Of a stretch of DNA of 64,000 nucleotides, positions 16,394 to 29,595 are shown one piece after another. The notes beneath the pieces were generated by a model, which was not told the origin of the DNA, searched no databases, and saw nothing but the letters and a program-made list of their open reading frames with translations. Positions within the stretch are counted from its first letter, which is position 1. Every line of letters starts with the position of its first letter. Position numbers and translations under genes: made by a program. Source of the DNA: Phycicoccus sp. M110.8 (lineage in GTDB: Bacteria > Actinomycetota > Actinomycetes > Actinomycetales > Dermatophilaceae); assembly GCF_032464895.1 (NCBI RefSeq), contig NZ_JAWDIC010000001.1, positions 1,054,001-1,118,000 of the forward strand, in the 5' to 3' direction.

Positions 16394-16951
16394 CCAGCAC
16401 GGGCGTCCATCCCCTCCCACCTCGGCTGCGCCGTGCTCGGCCTCCTGGCCCGCCGGCCGCGGACCGGGTACGACCTCGCCAAGGCGATGGAGCGCCCCGT
16501 CGGCTACTTCTGGACGGCGCAGCACAGCCAGATCTACCCCGAGCTCGCACGGCTCGAGGGGGCCGGGCTCGTCGAGCACGAGGTGGTGGAGGGCGCGGGA
16601 CCCAGGCCCACCAAGCGGTATGCCGTGACGCCGGCCGGCCTGGAGGCCCTGCGCGCGTGGGTGGCCAGTGAGGCCGAGCCGCAGGCGGTGCGGGACCTGG
16701 AGACCCTGAGGCTGTGGTCGGTCTGGACGGTCGAGCCCGAGGTGGCGAGGGAGCTCGTCCGCACGGCCCGCGCCCGCCACGCGACGGCGCTCGAGGCCTA
16801 CCGCGCAGAGCTCGACGCGCTGGTCGGCGAGCCGGCCGCGCGCGACCGCGCGCACCCCCTCTTCGCCAGCCGGCTCACCCTCGAGGGCGGGGTCCGGGCC
16901 CGGCGGGCGGCCGTGGAGTGGTGCGACTGGATGCTCGAGCAGCTCGCCTGA
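16391..16951 (+). CDS. PadR-family transcriptional regulator
   Basis: 186 aa. The winged helix is CAVLGLLARRPRTGYDLAKAM, then SQIYPELARLEGAGLVEHE and KRYAVTPAGLEAL, all PadR hallmarks; the C-terminal half is the Vir_act_alpha_C-like dimer coil. No ribosome binding site precedes the ATG, and the ATG lies inside the palindromic operator, so the mRNA is probably leaderless and the gene autoregulated. It probably also controls the divergent lipoprotein hydrolase. Confidence 0.9.
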   Translation: MPARASIPSHLGCAVLGLLARRPRTGYDLAKAMERPVGYFWTAQHSQIYPELARLEGAGLVEHEVVEGAGPRPTKRYAVTPAGLEALRAWVASEAEPQAVRDLETLRLWSVWTVEPEVARELVRTARARHATALEAYRAELDALVGEPAARDRAHPLFASRLTLEGGVRARRAAVEWCDWMLEQLA

Positions 16952-16997
16952 CCAGCGACCTGGAGCCGCGCCCGGCGCCGTGCCGGGTGCCGTGCGG

Positions 16998-18814
<1,817 letters not shown>

Positions 18815-18815
<1 letters not shown>

Positions 18816-19750
18816 CAGCGGGCGCGCACCCCGCTGACCACGTGGGCGCCGTGGGCCGGTCCGGTAGCGCGGCGCACGTCCTGGACGGTGCCCGACGCGG
18901 TGAGGGACACCGCGAGGTCGAGCGCCGACTCGTTGTCCTCGGCGAGGAACGCCACGGTCGGCCCGGAGCCGGACACGATGCCGCCGATGGCCCCGAACTC
19001 CAGCCCGGCGTCGATGACGTCGGCGAGGGCGGGCATGAGCGAGATCGCGGCGGCCTGCAGGTCGTTGGCCAGCGCGGCCCCCAGCGCCCGGGGGTCGCCG
19101 GACCGCAGGGCGGTCATCATCTCGGGGGTCGGCGCCGGGTCGGGCACGGGGCGGTCGCCGCGCAGCCGGTCGCACTCGGCATACACGGCCGGCGTGGAGA
19201 GCCCGCCCTCGCTGACGGCGAGCACCCAGTGGTAGGTGCCGCGGGCGAGGACCGGCGCGAGCACCTCGCCGCGGCCCGAGGCCATGGCGGTGCCGCCCGT
19301 GAGGAGGAAGGGCACGTCGCTGCCGACCTCGGCGGCGACGTGCTCGAGCTCGACCCGCGGCGTGCCGAGGCCCCAGAGCTGGTCGCAGGCCACGAGGGCG
19401 GCGGCCGCGTCGGCCGAGCCGCCCGCCATGCCGCCGGCGACGGGGATGTCCTTGCGGATCGCGATGTGGACCGGTTCGGTGATGCCCGCGGACTCGGCCA
19501 GCAGCAGGGCCGCCCGGGCCGCGAGGTTCGTGCCGTCCTCGGGGACCCCCAGCGACTGCGGCCCCGTGACGGTCAGGCCCCACTCGTCCGCCGGCCAGAC
19601 GGTGACCTCGTCGTGCAGGGAGACGGCGTGGAACACGGTCGACAGGGGGTGGTAGCCGTCGGGACGCGGGGCGCCGACGACGAGCTCGAGGTTGATCTTC
19701 GCCGGGACGCGCACCGTCACGGATGACGGCGGCGCCATGGCTGAGGTCAT
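18815..19750 (-). CDS. ispE: 4-diphosphocytidyl-2-C-methyl-D-erythritol kinase
   Basis: GHMP kinase of the non-mevalonate isoprenoid pathway. 311 aa. VRVPAKINLELVVG at the start contains the conserved Lys/Asn, and IPVAGGMAGGSADAAAAL is the glycine-rich ATP loop; IGGIVSGSGPTVAFL is GHMP motif 3. ATG at 19750 (a second ATG at 19738 is possible). It follows rsmA by 43 bp, the conserved actinobacterial order. Confidence 0.96.
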
Positions 19751-19793
19751 GGCCGCCACCCTAGTCGGACGCGGCGGGCCGGACGTCGTCGAG

Positions 19794-20678
19794 TCAGGCG
19801 GGGTCGGTCGGTGGCAGGGCCGCCCGGGCGGCGGCGATCGCGGCGAACTGCTCGACCCCGAGCTGCTCACCCCGGGTCCGCGGGTCGATCCCGGCCGCGC
19901 GCAGGCACTCCTCGGCGCGGGGGGCGGACCCGGCCCACCCCGCCAGCGCGGCCCGGAGTGTCTTGCGGCGCTGGGCGAAGGCTGCGTCGATGCAGGCGAA
20001 CGTCTCCCGGCGGGTGGCCCCGGGGACCTGCGGCTCCGGCCTGCGGTCGAGCGCGACCAGCCCCGAGTCCACGTTGGGGACCGGCCAGAAGACGCTGCGG
20101 GGCACCGTCCCCGCCAGCCGCACCGAGGCGTACCAGGCCGCCTTGACGCTTGGCACCCCGTAGGCCTTGGAGCCCGGCGTCGCCGCCAGCCGCTCGGCGA
20201 CCTCGAGCTGGACCATGACGAGCACCCTGCGGAGGGTCGGGAACGCCTCGAGGAACGACAGCACGACCGGCACGGAGACGTTGTACGGCAGGTTCGCGAC
20301 GAGGGCGGTGGGCTGCGGGTCGGGCAGCTCGCGCACCTGCATCGCGTCGGCCGCGACGAGGGTGAGGCGGTCGGCGAGGCCGGGCGCGAGGCGGGCCACG
20401 GTGTCGGGCAGCGCCGCCGCGAGGGTGGGGTCGACCTCGACCGCGGTGACGTGGCCCGCCTCGGGGAGCAGCGCGAGCGTCAGCGACCCCAGGCCGGGGC
20501 CGACCTCGACGACGCAGTCCTGGGGGTCGACGCCCGCGAGCCGGACGATGCGCTTGACGGTGTTGGCGTCGACGACGAAGTTCTGGCCCCACTGCTTGGT
20601 GGGCCGCACGCCGAGGGAGGCCGCGATCTCCCGGATCTGCGCGGCGCCGAGGTAGCCGCTGGTCTCCGGGTCGCTCAT
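19794..20678 (-). CDS. rsmA: 16S rRNA (A1518/A1519) dimethyltransferase
   Basis: KsgA enzyme that dimethylates two adenosines in the last 16S helix during small-subunit maturation. 294 aa. [18 protein letters not shown] opens the domain; the SAM motif is [26 protein letters not shown] is the NLPY catalytic motif; and [10 protein letters not shown] is the C-terminal signature. ATG at 20678. A strong hairpin at 20714-20750 separates it from rpfB upstream. Confidence 0.96.
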   Translation of the reverse strand: MSDPETSGYLGAAQIREIAASLGVRPTKQWGQNFVVDANTVKRIVRLAGVDPQDCVVEVGPGLGSLTLALLPEAGHVTAVEVDPTLAAALPDTVARLAPGLADRLTLVAADAMQVRELPDPQPTALVANLPYNVSVPVVLSFLEAFPTLRRVLVMVQLEVAERLAATPGSKAYGVPSVKAAWYASVRLAGTVPRSVFWPVPNVDSGLVALDRRPEPQVPGATRRETFACIDAAFAQRRKTLRAALAGWAGSAPRAEECLRAAGIDPRTRGEQLGVEQFAAIAAARAALPPTDPA

Positions 20679-20713
20679 GGCGCCGAGCCTAGGGCCCGAC
20701 CCGGGCGGACGTG

Positions 20714-20750
20714 CGACAGCACCCCGGACCGTGGGTCCGGGGTGCTGTCG
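20714..20750 (-). terminator. Strong hairpin terminator after rpfB
   Basis: Perfect 17-bp stem CGACAGCACCCCGGACC with a GTG loop and the exact complement, 69 nt beyond the rpfB stop and just before rsmA. No U-tract. Confidence 0.7.
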
Positions 20751-20818
20751 GTGGTGCGGGTCGCGCTGCGCGGGTGGCGGCTGGTCGCCGCCGGGCGTGG
20801 CGCGGTCGCGGGAGCCGG

Positions 20819-22147
<1,329 letters not shown>

Positions 22148-22277
22148 TCAAAATTCGATAACGGCTTGTTCAGGGTTCGGCCAAGTTCCAGCCGTGGCAT
22201 TCGGAGGTGTGCCTCGGCTTCCCGGCAGGGTGCCGACGGGACTGCGAGCCCTCACCGGGCCCGGTCGGCGGCGCCTG

Positions 22278-23141
22278 TCACCAGGGGCCGTAGACCGCCT
22301 CGGAGTTGGCGCTCAGCGCCTCGCACAGGGTCGGCACGGCGACCCCGAGCACGCCCGCCATGGCCCGCACGGTGAGCGGCACGAGGTAGGGCGCGTTGGT
22401 GGCCCCGCGCCACGGCGACGGCGTCAGGTAGGGCGCGTCGGTCTCGACCAGGACGCGGTCGAGCGGGACGATCGACAGGGCGTCGCGCAGGCCCTTGGCG
22501 TTCTTGAACGTCACCGTGCCGGCGAACGACAGGTGGTAGCCCCGCTCGACGCAGGCGCGGGCGACGGCCATGTCGCCGGAGAAGCAGTGCATGACCGTGT
22601 GCTCCGGCGCGCCCTCCTCGTCCAGGATCCGCAGCACGTCGTCGTGGGCGTCGCGGTCGTGGATCTGCAGCGCCTTGCCGAGGCGCTTGGCGAGGTCGAT
22701 GTGCCAGCGGAACGAGTCCTGTTGCACCCCAACGCCTTCCGGCCCGGTGCGGAAGTAGTCCAGACCGGTCTCCCCCACGACGCGGATGCGCGGGTGCGCG
22801 GCCAGCTCCTCGATCTCCCGGTATGCCGCGTCGAGCGTCCCGGCCGCGGCCAGCCGTGGCGCCTCGTTGGGGTGGATGGCCACGCCGCCGAGCACCTGCG
22901 GGTGCCGGTCGACGACGTCCACGGTGAACCGTGCACCGGGGAGGTCGCAGCCGATCTGGACCAGCCGGTCGACGCCGACCGCCGTCGCGGCAGCGACCGC
23001 CGCTGCGACGTCGGGCGGCTGCTCCCCGTCGCGGGCGATGTCGAGGTGCGTGTGGTTGTCGACGACCGCGATCGGCAGCGGGTCGGGCGCGTCCGGCACC
23101 CGTCCGTGGCCGCTGCGACCGGGAGCGTCCTGGGGTGCCAT
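22278..23141 (-). CDS. tatD: TatD-family metal-dependent DNase/hydrolase
   Basis: 287 aa TIM-barrel hydrolase. The metal site motifs are VDNHTHLDI (HxH), GETGLDYF, ALQIHDRDAHDD, MHCFSGD and LVETDAPYLTP, all in family order. Probably a 3'-5' DNase or quality-control hydrolase in the cytosol. ATG at 23141, 12 bp after the metG stop, so it is cotranscribed with metG. The order metG-tatD-rpfB is conserved in actinobacteria. Confidence 0.95.
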   Translation of the reverse strand: MAPQDAPGRSGHGRVPDAPDPLPIAVVDNHTHLDIARDGEQPPDVAAAVAAATAVGVDRLVQIGCDLPGARFTVDVVDRHPQVLGGVAIHPNEAPRLAAAGTLDAAYREIEELAAHPRIRVVGETGLDYFRTGPEGVGVQQDSFRWHIDLAKRLGKALQIHDRDAHDDVLRILDEEGAPEHTVMHCFSGDMAVARACVERGYHLSFAGTVTFKNAKGLRDALSIVPLDRVLVETDAPYLTPSPWRGATNAPYLVPLTVRAMAGVLGVAVPTLCEALSANSEAVYGPW

Positions 23142-23153
23142 CCGCGCGGCCGC

Positions 23154-25007
23154 TCAGGCCGTCGCGGAGGTGTCGGCGCCGTCGGTCGGTTCGTCGCCCG
23201 CCAGGCGGCGCAGCTCCTCCTCGACCACCGAGTCGTCGAGCTTGGTGAAGACCGGGGTGGGCTTGGCCACGGGGGCGCCCACGACCACGGGCCGGGACTC
23301 CCACCGCGGGGTGGCGGTGTACTCGCCCGTGATGACGGGGTAGGTGCGGTCGGCGTCCCCGGGGTCGAGGCCGGCCACCTGCTCCAGCCGCGGCATCGGC
23401 ATGAACTCGCCCTCGCCGCCGAGCACCCGGTGCACCGCGTTGGAGGAGTGCGGGAGGAACGGCGCCAAGATCGTGTTGAGGTCGCTCACGCACTGGACGA
23501 GGGTGTGCAGCACCGTCGCCAGCCGCTCGCGCTGGTCCTCGCCCTTGAGCTTGAACGGCTCGGTGTCGGTGACGTACTTGTTGACGTCGCCCACGACCCG
23601 CATCGCCTCGGCCACCGCGGCCTTGACCCGCTGGCGTGCCAGCAGGTCGCCGACGGTGTCGAACGCCGCGAGCACCCGAGCCCGGACGGCCTCGTCCACC
23701 GGCTCCAGGGCTGCGGGCTGCGGGACCTCGCCGAAGTTCTTGGCCACCATCGAGGCCGTGCGGTTGACGAGGTTGCCCCAGCCGGCGACGAGCTCGGAGT
23801 TGTTGCGCTGGACGAACTCGGCCCAGGTGAAGTTGGCGTCCTGGTTCTCGGGACCGGCGGCGCAGATGTAGTAGCGGATCGCGTCGGGGCCGTACCGCTC
23901 GAGCACGTCCCGGATGTAGATGACGTAGTTGCGCGACGTGGAGAACTGCTTGCCCTCCATGGTGAGGTACTCGCTGGAGACGACCTCGGTCGGCAGGTTC
24001 AGCTCGCCGAAGACGCCCGGCTCCCCGCCCTTGTCGCCCTTCCCGGCATACCCGAGCAGCTCGGCCGGCCAGATCTGGGAGTGGAAGGTGATGTTGTCCT
24101 TGCCCATGAAGTAGTAGGACAGCTGCTCGCCCTGCGCACCGTCGGCGTTCCACCACTCGCGCCAGCGCTCGGGCTCGCCGAGGCGGCGCGCCCACTCGAC
24201 CGACGCCGACAGGTACCCGATGACGGCGTCGAACCAGACGTAGAGGCGCTTGCTCGGGTTGTCGCGCCAGCCGTCGAGCGGCACCGGGATGCCCCAGTCG
24301 AGGTCGCGGGTCATCGCGCGCGGGCGGATGTCGTCGAGGATGTTGAGGCTGAACTTGATGACGTTGGGGCGCCAGGTGCCCGACGCCTCGCGGCCCTCGA
24401 GCCACTCGCGCAGCGCGTCGGCGAGCGCGGGCAGGTCGAGGAAGAAGTGCTGGGTCTCGATGAACTCCGGCGTCTCCCCGTTGATCTTGCTCCTGGGGTT
24501 GATGAGGTCGGTCGGCTCGAGCTGGTTGCCGCAGTTGTCGCACTGGTCGCCGCGCGCCTCGGCGTAGCCGCAGATCGGGCAGGTGCCCTCGATGTAGCGG
24601 TCGGGCAGCGTGCGGCCGGTCGACGGGGAGATCGCGCCACGGGTCGTCTGCTCGACCATGTAGCCGTTCTTCCAGACCTGGGTGAACAGCTCCTGCGCGA
24701 CGGCGTAGTGGTTGGCCGTCGTGGTGCGCGTGTACAGGTCGTAGGAGCAGCCGAGGTCGGTGAGCTCGCCAGCGATGACCGCGTGGTTGCGGTCGACGAA
24801 CTCGCGTGCGGTGATCCCCTCCTTGTCGGCCTGGACGAGGATCGGGGTGCCGTGCTCGTCGGAGCCGCTGACCATGAGCACGTCGTGGCCCGCCATCCGC
24901 ATGTACCGGCTGAAGACGTCGGAGGGCACGGCGAACCCCGCCACGTGGCCGAGGTGCCGCGGGCCGTTGGCGTACGGCCAGGCGACGGCGGAGAGGACCT
25001 TGCTCAT
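23154..25007 (-). CDS. metG: Methionyl-tRNA synthetase
   Basis: Charges tRNA-Met. 617 aa. Class I motifs: [15 protein letters not shown] holds the HIGH-type signature (HLGH) and [11 protein letters not shown] the KMSKS-type signature (here FSTSR). A four-cysteine zinc knuckle is visible as [20 protein letters not shown]. The anticodon-binding helix bundle follows. There is no C-terminal tRNA-binding EMAP domain. ATG at 25007 chosen because [15 protein letters not shown] matches the family; a GTG seven codons upstream is possible. Confidence 0.96.
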   Translation of the reverse strand: MSKVLSAVAWPYANGPRHLGHVAGFAVPSDVFSRYMRMAGHDVLMVSGSDEHGTPILVQADKEGITAREFVDRNHAVIAGELTDLGCSYDLYTRTTTANHYAVAQELFTQVWKNGYMVEQTTRGAISPSTGRTLPDRYIEGTCPICGYAEARGDQCDNCGNQLEPTDLINPRSKINGETPEFIETQHFFLDLPALADALREWLEGREASGTWRPNVIKFSLNILDDIRPRAMTRDLDWGIPVPLDGWRDNPSKRLYVWFDAVIGYLSASVEWARRLGEPERWREWWNADGAQGEQLSYYFMGKDNITFHSQIWPAELLGYAGKGDKGGEPGVFGELNLPTEVVSSEYLTMEGKQFSTSRNYVIYIRDVLERYGPDAIRYYICAAGPENQDANFTWAEFVQRNNSELVAGWGNLVNRTASMVAKNFGEVPQPAALEPVDEAVRARVLAAFDTVGDLLARQRVKAAVAEAMRVVGDVNKYVTDTEPFKLKGEDQRERLATVLHTLVQCVSDLNTILAPFLPHSSNAVHRVLGGEGEFMPMPRLEQVAGLDPGDADRTYPVITGEYTATPRWESRPVVVGAPVAKPTPVFTKLDDSVVEEELRRLAGDEPTDGADTSATA

Positions 25008-25165
25008 GCGACGACGTCCTGAGGACACGAGCGACGAAGGAGCGAGGCCCGGAAGGCCGAGGAGCCTGAGCGGATAGGAGAGCTCATGCGGGGAATCCTA
25101 TGGGTGGCCACCAAACCGGTTTCGGTGGCGGGCCCGGAGGCAGGAGGCGCTGGGTGCCGGCACTC

Positions 25166-25194
25166 TGCGTTGCCCCGGCCCGTGGGGCAACGCA
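25166..25194 (-). terminator. Hairpin terminator after the response regulator
   Basis: Perfect 11-bp stem TGCGTTGCCCC / GGGGCAACGCA with a 7-nt loop, 79 nt beyond the response-regulator stop. The rest of the 25008-25272 gap shows nothing else. Confidence 0.6.
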
Positions 25195-25272
25195 CAGCAC
25201 ACGTGCACCACGCCCAGTCCTCGTCGCGGGCCGCCCGCTGAGGTCGCTGACCGCCGGTGCCGCCTCGGGTCC

Positions 25273-25959
25273 TCAGCCGCGCTGGCCCAGCCCGGCGTCC
25301 CGGGCGCGGATGATCACCTCGGCGCGGTCGGTGGCCTGCAGCTTGGACAGGATCGCGGAGACGTTGTTGCGCACGGTCTTGGGGGCCAGGAACAGCTCGG
25401 CGGCGATCTGCGCGTTCGACCGGCCGGCCGCGATGAGGTCGAGCACCTCCCGCTCGCGCTCGGTGAGCATGGGGAACTCCGTCGCCGTCCGGGCCGGCGA
25501 CGGCGAGAGCAGCTCCCCGATCCGCGACGCCAGCGACGCCCCGAAGACGACCCCACCCGCGTGGACCGCCGTGATCGCGCGGGTGACCTCCTCCTGGGAC
25601 GCCCCCTTGACGAGGTAGCCGCGCGCGCCGGCCCGCATCGCCGACAGCAGGGTCCCGTCGTCCTCGCCCATGGTGAAGACGAGCACGCCGATGGACGGGT
25701 CGGCCGCCAGCACCCGGCGCGTCGCCTCGATGCCGTTCACCTCGGGCATCTGGATGTCCATGACGACCACGTCGGGCCGGTGCTCGGCCGCCAGCGCCAC
25801 CGCCTCGGCCCCGTCCGCCGCCCGGGCCACCACCTCGATGTCGGGGTGGGGCTCGAGCAGGGTCGCCAGCCCGTCCCGGAACACGGGGTGGTCGTCCGCG
25901 ATCAGGACCCGGATCCGGGCCCCCGCTCCGCCGCTCCCTGCCGTGCCGTCCTCGCTCAT
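25273..25959 (-). CDS. NarL/FixJ-family response regulator
   Basis: 228 aa. The receiver domain has the acidic pair IADDHPVF, the phospho-acceptor Asp in VVVMDIQMPEVNG and the conserved Lys in GYLVKGAS. The C-terminal LuxR helix-turn-helix is LTEREREVLDLIAAGRSNAQIAAELFLAPKTVRNNVSAIL (conserved across about residues 165-205). ATG at 25959 overlaps the kinase stop by 4 bp (ATGA), a classic paired system. It may control the divergent membrane-protein gene at 28213. Confidence 0.95.
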   Translation of the reverse strand: MSEDGTAGSGGAGARIRVLIADDHPVFRDGLATLLEPHPDIEVVARAADGAEAVALAAEHRPDVVVMDIQMPEVNGIEATRRVLAADPSIGVLVFTMGEDDGTLLSAMRAGARGYLVKGASQEEVTRAITAVHAGGVVFGASLASRIGELLSPSPARTATEFPMLTEREREVLDLIAAGRSNAQIAAELFLAPKTVRNNVSAILSKLQATDRAEVIIRARDAGLGQRG

Positions 25960-28037
25960 GCCGCTCCCTGTCCGACGGGCAGCCACGCCCGGACTGTGGT
26001 GCCGCCGCCGGGCGGGCACACCACCTCGTACCGTCCACCCAGCTCGTCGACCCGCTCCCGCAGCGACCGCAGCCCGACGCCGGCCACGACGTCCTCGGCG
26101 ATCCCGCGCCCGTCGTCGGCCACCTCGACCGCCAGGTCCGCGGGGCCCGTGGCGAGCCGCACCGTGGCCGAGTCCGCGCCCGCGTGGCGGGCCACGTTGG
26201 CCAGCGCCTCCGAGACGATCCGGTATGCCGCGACCTCCACGGCCGCGGGCAGGTCCACCAGCGCCGCGGGGTCGGCGTCGACGACGACGGAGAGGCCACC
26301 CGACCGCACCCGCTCCGCCTGCTGCTCCACCGCCGCGAGCAGGCCCAGGTCGTCCAGGGCCGGCGGCCGCAGGCCGTGGACGAGCCGGCGGACGTCGGCG
26401 AGCGCCTCGGTGATCTCGGCCCGCGACTGCACGACGAGCCGGTGCGCGGTCTGCGGGTCCGTGGCCACGGCGTTGCCCGCCGCGTCGAGCCGCATCGCCA
26501 CCCCACCGAGCACCGGGCCGAGGCCGTCGTGCAGGTCGCGCCTGATCCGGCGCCGGTCCTCCTCCCGGGCGAGCACCAGCTGCTCGCGCGACTCCTGCAG
26601 CTCGCGGGCGAGCAGGCTGGCCCGCACGGCGATCGCCGCCTGTCGGACCACGTCGAGGAGCAGCGCCTGGTCGCGCCGCGAGAGCATCCCCCGGATGCCG
26701 CCGTCGGGCAGCTCGAGGGTGCCGATCCGCTCGCCTCGGTAGGAGATCGGGAAGGTCCGGGTCTGCGTCGGGCTCGTGCCGTGGGTCGCGGCGAGCCCCT
26801 CGCCGCCACGCCCGAGCACCTCGACCCGCACGTACGCCACGCGAAACGCCTCGGCCACGGCCCCGGCGAGCATGGGCAGCTGCTCCTCCAGCCCCCCGGA
26901 CTCCTCGAGCCGCTCCGCGAGCGCCGACACCACCTCGTACCGCTCACCGCGGCGGCCGAGGAGCCGGCGCCGCACCTGCCCGGTGAGCCAGGAGCGCAGT
27001 GGCCCGTATGCCGCGACGGCCAGGACCAGGACGAGCACCGTCACCTGCCGCTCCTGGAACCGGTCCCCCAGCAGCGCACTGGCGCCGGCGAGGACGAGCA
27101 GGTCGAGGGCGACGAACGCCACCGCGATGCCGCCGTAGACGAGGGTGCCGCCGACGAGGGCGTCGACGTCACCGGTCTGCGGCCGCACCACCCCGATCAC
27201 GACCGAGGCACTGGTGACCACGAGCGCGGTGACGAGCGCGGCCAACCCTGCCGGGCCGCCGACGTCCAGCAGCGTGACTCCGCCCGCCAGCAGGCAGACG
27301 AGGGCGGCCCAGAGCAGCCAGCGCAGCTGCGTGCGCTCGACACCCTGCGCCCGGGAGTGCCGGGCGAACACGACCGCCGCGGACAGCGGCAGCGCCGCGA
27401 GCGTGACGACCTGCGCCACCCGCAGCGCCGCCTGGGCGACCTCGACCGACACGGGCACCGCCAGCTGCGGCAGCAGCCGGACGACCTCCGCGAACAGCCG
27501 GTCCTCGTAGACGGCCCGGTCGGGCGCGAGCATGAGCACGAGGGGCAGGACCAGCGACATGCCGACCGCCGCGACGGCGACCGGCCGCCACCGGCCCTCC
27601 GGCAGCCGGCCGGTGGGGTAGAGCACCAGCAGCACGGGCAGCGCCACCAGGAGCAGGGACCCGGCCTCGGACACGAACCAGTACGACGGCCCCACGAGCG
27701 GCGGCACGGGGTCCTGGCGCAGGCCCCACACGGCATACGCGGAGCACAGCCCGTCGGCGGCCCAGAAGAGGCCGGTCGCCGCGAGCCCGAGGCCCACGAG
27801 GTGACGCGGCCGGTGCGCGACGATCACCGCGCCGCACGCCCCGACCAGAGCGCCGACGAGTGCGGAGGAGAGGCCACGGTCGGAGGCGTACAGCGCCCGG
27901 TCGGCGTCGGTGACGGCGGCGTCGAGCACTCCGGTGACGACGACCAGCACCACGAGGACGACCCCCAGCAGCACCGGCACCGCGACGGCGCTGCGGCGCA
28001 GCGCGGGCGCGGGCGGGCTGACGGCGTGGGCGGTCAC
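25956..28037 (-). CDS. Multi-pass membrane sensor histidine kinase (NarL-partner type)
   Basis: 693 aa. About eight to ten membrane helices occupy the first 370 residues, followed by a GAF-like domain (about 400-530), the HisKA_3 dimerisation helix RRIRRDLHDGLGPVLGG with the phosphorylatable His, and an HATPase domain with EALANVARHAGAD (N box) and VADDGRGI. GTG start at 28037 with a weak ribosome binding site. No extracellular sensor domain is evident, so the signal is probably sensed in the membrane. It forms an operon with the downstream response regulator. Confidence 0.94.
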   Translation of the reverse strand: MTAHAVSPPAPALRRSAVAVPVLLGVVLVVLVVVTGVLDAAVTDADRALYASDRGLSSALVGALVGACGAVIVAHRPRHLVGLGLAATGLFWAADGLCSAYAVWGLRQDPVPPLVGPSYWFVSEAGSLLLVALPVLLVLYPTGRLPEGRWRPVAVAAVGMSLVLPLVLMLAPDRAVYEDRLFAEVVRLLPQLAVPVSVEVAQAALRVAQVVTLAALPLSAAVVFARHSRAQGVERTQLRWLLWAALVCLLAGGVTLLDVGGPAGLAALVTALVVTSASVVIGVVRPQTGDVDALVGGTLVYGGIAVAFVALDLLVLAGASALLGDRFQERQVTVLVLVLAVAAYGPLRSWLTGQVRRRLLGRRGERYEVVSALAERLEESGGLEEQLPMLAGAVAEAFRVAYVRVEVLGRGGEGLAATHGTSPTQTRTFPISYRGERIGTLELPDGGIRGMLSRRDQALLLDVVRQAAIAVRASLLARELQESREQLVLAREEDRRRIRRDLHDGLGPVLGGVAMRLDAAGNAVATDPQTAHRLVVQSRAEITEALADVRRLVHGLRPPALDDLGLLAAVEQQAERVRSGGLSVVVDADPAALVDLPAAVEVAAYRIVSEALANVARHAGADSATVRLATGPADLAVEVADDGRGIAEDVVAGVGLRSLRERVDELGGRYEVVCPPGGGTTVRAWLPVGQGAA

Positions 28038-28212
28038 GGCGCCAGTGTGCCCGCGGGCGTGTCCCGGTGTCAGGGGATCGGTGTCCCGTCCCGACGGGAC
28101 ACCGGAACGGGACGCAGGTCGGGACACCGCGCCCTGCCGCCCGGGTCGCCGGGCGCCGGAGAGTTCCGGCAACGGCACCACCCGGGTGCCACCCACCAGC
28201 GAAGGAAACGCC

Positions 28213-28869
28213 ATGGCACTCACCCAGACCCCGGCCCCGGCCCGGTCCGACGTCCGCTCCGGCCAGCACGCCACCACCCCTCCGCCGGTCGACCGGCCCT
28301 ACCTGCGGCACGGCACGATGCTCACCGTCGGCGCCGTCGCCTGGGCCGCCATGATCGCCGCGTTCGGCTTCGAGAACGACGGCCCCGGCGGCCAGTACGG
28401 CCACAACGCCGGCGCCCTCCTCTTCCAGCTCGGCGTGCTCGCCCTGCTGCGGGTCCTGTGGCGCACCAACGCGATCGGCGACGGCAGGCTGGCGCGGTTC
28501 GTGCTGCGTGCCGAGACAGTGGCCCTGTCGGTCGCGATCGTCTCGACGCTGTCGGACTTCTTCGGCATCACGAACCTCGACAACCCGGTCTCGCTCGCGA
28601 TCGACATGTTCTGGCCGCTGTCGATGCTCGGGATGTTCCTGATCGGCATCCGCATCGCGGTCGCCGGTCGGTGGAAGGGCCTGTCGCGGTTCTACCCGAT
28701 GGTCGCCGAGAGCTGGGCGGTCGTCACCGTCCCGACCCTGGGCATCCTCGGCCCGGGCGTGGCCCGCTGGGTCGGTGCGGCGCACCTCCTCGTCGGGTAT
28801 GCCGTGCTCGGCCGGATCGTGGCCCGCAAGACCGTGCCGGTCGACGGCACCGAGCCGGTCGAGGCCTGA
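28213..28869 (+). CDS. Integral membrane protein of unknown function
   Basis: 218 aa with five or six membrane helices (e.g. MLTVGAVAWAAMIAAFGF, GALLFQLGVLALLRVLW, FWPLSMLGMFLIGIRIAV). The N-terminal 35 residues are Pro/Thr-rich. ATG with GAAGGAAA upstream. It is divergent from the sensor kinase across about 175 bp, so it is a plausible target of that two-component system. I recognise no family. Confidence 0.8.
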   Translation: MALTQTPAPARSDVRSGQHATTPPPVDRPYLRHGTMLTVGAVAWAAMIAAFGFENDGPGGQYGHNAGALLFQLGVLALLRVLWRTNAIGDGRLARFVLRAETVALSVAIVSTLSDFFGITNLDNPVSLAIDMFWPLSMLGMFLIGIRIAVAGRWKGLSRFYPMVAESWAVVTVPTLGILGPGVARWVGAAHLLVGYAVLGRIVARKTVPVDGTEPVEA

Positions 28870-28914
28870 GGCGGGGGCGGGCCCGGGCCGGGAACCCGCG
28901 CAGGAGAAAGGCAT

Positions 28915-28945
28915 CGGGGCCGCGTGCGCAGCGCACGCGGCCCCG
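28915..28945. terminator. Bidirectional terminator hairpin
   Basis: Inverted repeat CGGGGCCGCGTGCGC-A-GCGCACGCGGCCCCG, about 14 usable base pairs, lying between two convergent genes. Confidence 0.75.
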
Positions 28946-28959
28946 GTCCGTGTCGGGCG

Positions 28960-29595
28960 TCAGCCGACCGCGGTCACCACGAAGCTCACGTAGTGGTTGT
29001 CGCTGCCGTCGGCGCTGCGCACGTCCAGCCGGACGCTGCCGTCACCGGTGAGGGGCCCGCACAGGTTCTGGTCGATGATCATTGGCCCGCCGGGGACGAG
29101 CGCCTGCACCATCGGGATGGGACAGCCGTTGCCGACGCCTGCGCCCGACGGGAACGTGCCCGGCGGGATGGTGATCGACCAGCTGCCCGGCCCGTTGTGC
29201 GTGACCGTGAAGGTGCCGGTCCCGGACCAGATCGCCCCGGTCGAGCCGAGGAACTCACCGGCGAAGGTCTTCGGCGCGTCCTTGCCCGCCGGTCCCTGCG
29301 GGCCGGTGGCACCTGTGGCGCCGGCAGGTCCCGCCGGTCCCTGAGGCCCCGTGGCGCCCTGCGGCCCGGCCGGCCCCTGTGGTCCGGTCTGGTTCCAGGA
29401 CAGGACCTTCTCGTGCGTGCGGCACTTCTGGCCCTGCGGCACGACGCGCAGGTTGCCGTTGGTGGAGTTGTAACAGGCGTTGATGACGCCGTCCGCGCCC
29501 GGGATGAGGCCGGCCGCCCAGGCCGTGCCTCCCGTGGCCCCGACGCCGACGACGACTGCGGCGGCCACTGCGGCGCCGCGCTTGCTGATCTGCAT
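28960..29595 (-). CDS. Secreted protein with short collagen-like Gly-X-Y segment
   Basis: 211 aa. The N-terminus MQISKRGAAVAAAVVVGVGATGGTAWA (split: hydrophobic core AAAVVVGVGATGG) is a signal peptide. A short domain with NACYNSTNGNLRVV follows, then about 11 Gly-X-Y triplets (around residues 71-105; GPQGPAGPQGATGPQGPAG) and a C-terminal beta-rich domain of about 100 residues. Four cysteines, consistent with export. ATG at 29595. Function unknown; the layout suggests a trimeric surface protein. Confidence 0.85.
   Translation of the reverse strand: MQISKRGAAVAAAVVVGVGATGGTAWAAGLIPGADGVINACYNSTNGNLRVVPQGQKCRTHEKVLSWNQTGPQGPAGPQGATGPQGPAGPAGATGATGPQGPAGKDAPKTFAGEFLGSTGAIWSGTGTFTVTHNGPGSWSITIPPGTFPSGAGVGNGCPIPMVQALVPGGPMIIDQNLCGPLTGDGSVRLDVRSADGSDNHYVSFVVTAVG

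Noticed and set aside
25020-25272. Possible small gene in the gap between metG and the response regulator
   Set aside because: Open frames there lack a ribosome binding site and the stretch contains the terminator hairpin; nothing coding-like was seen.
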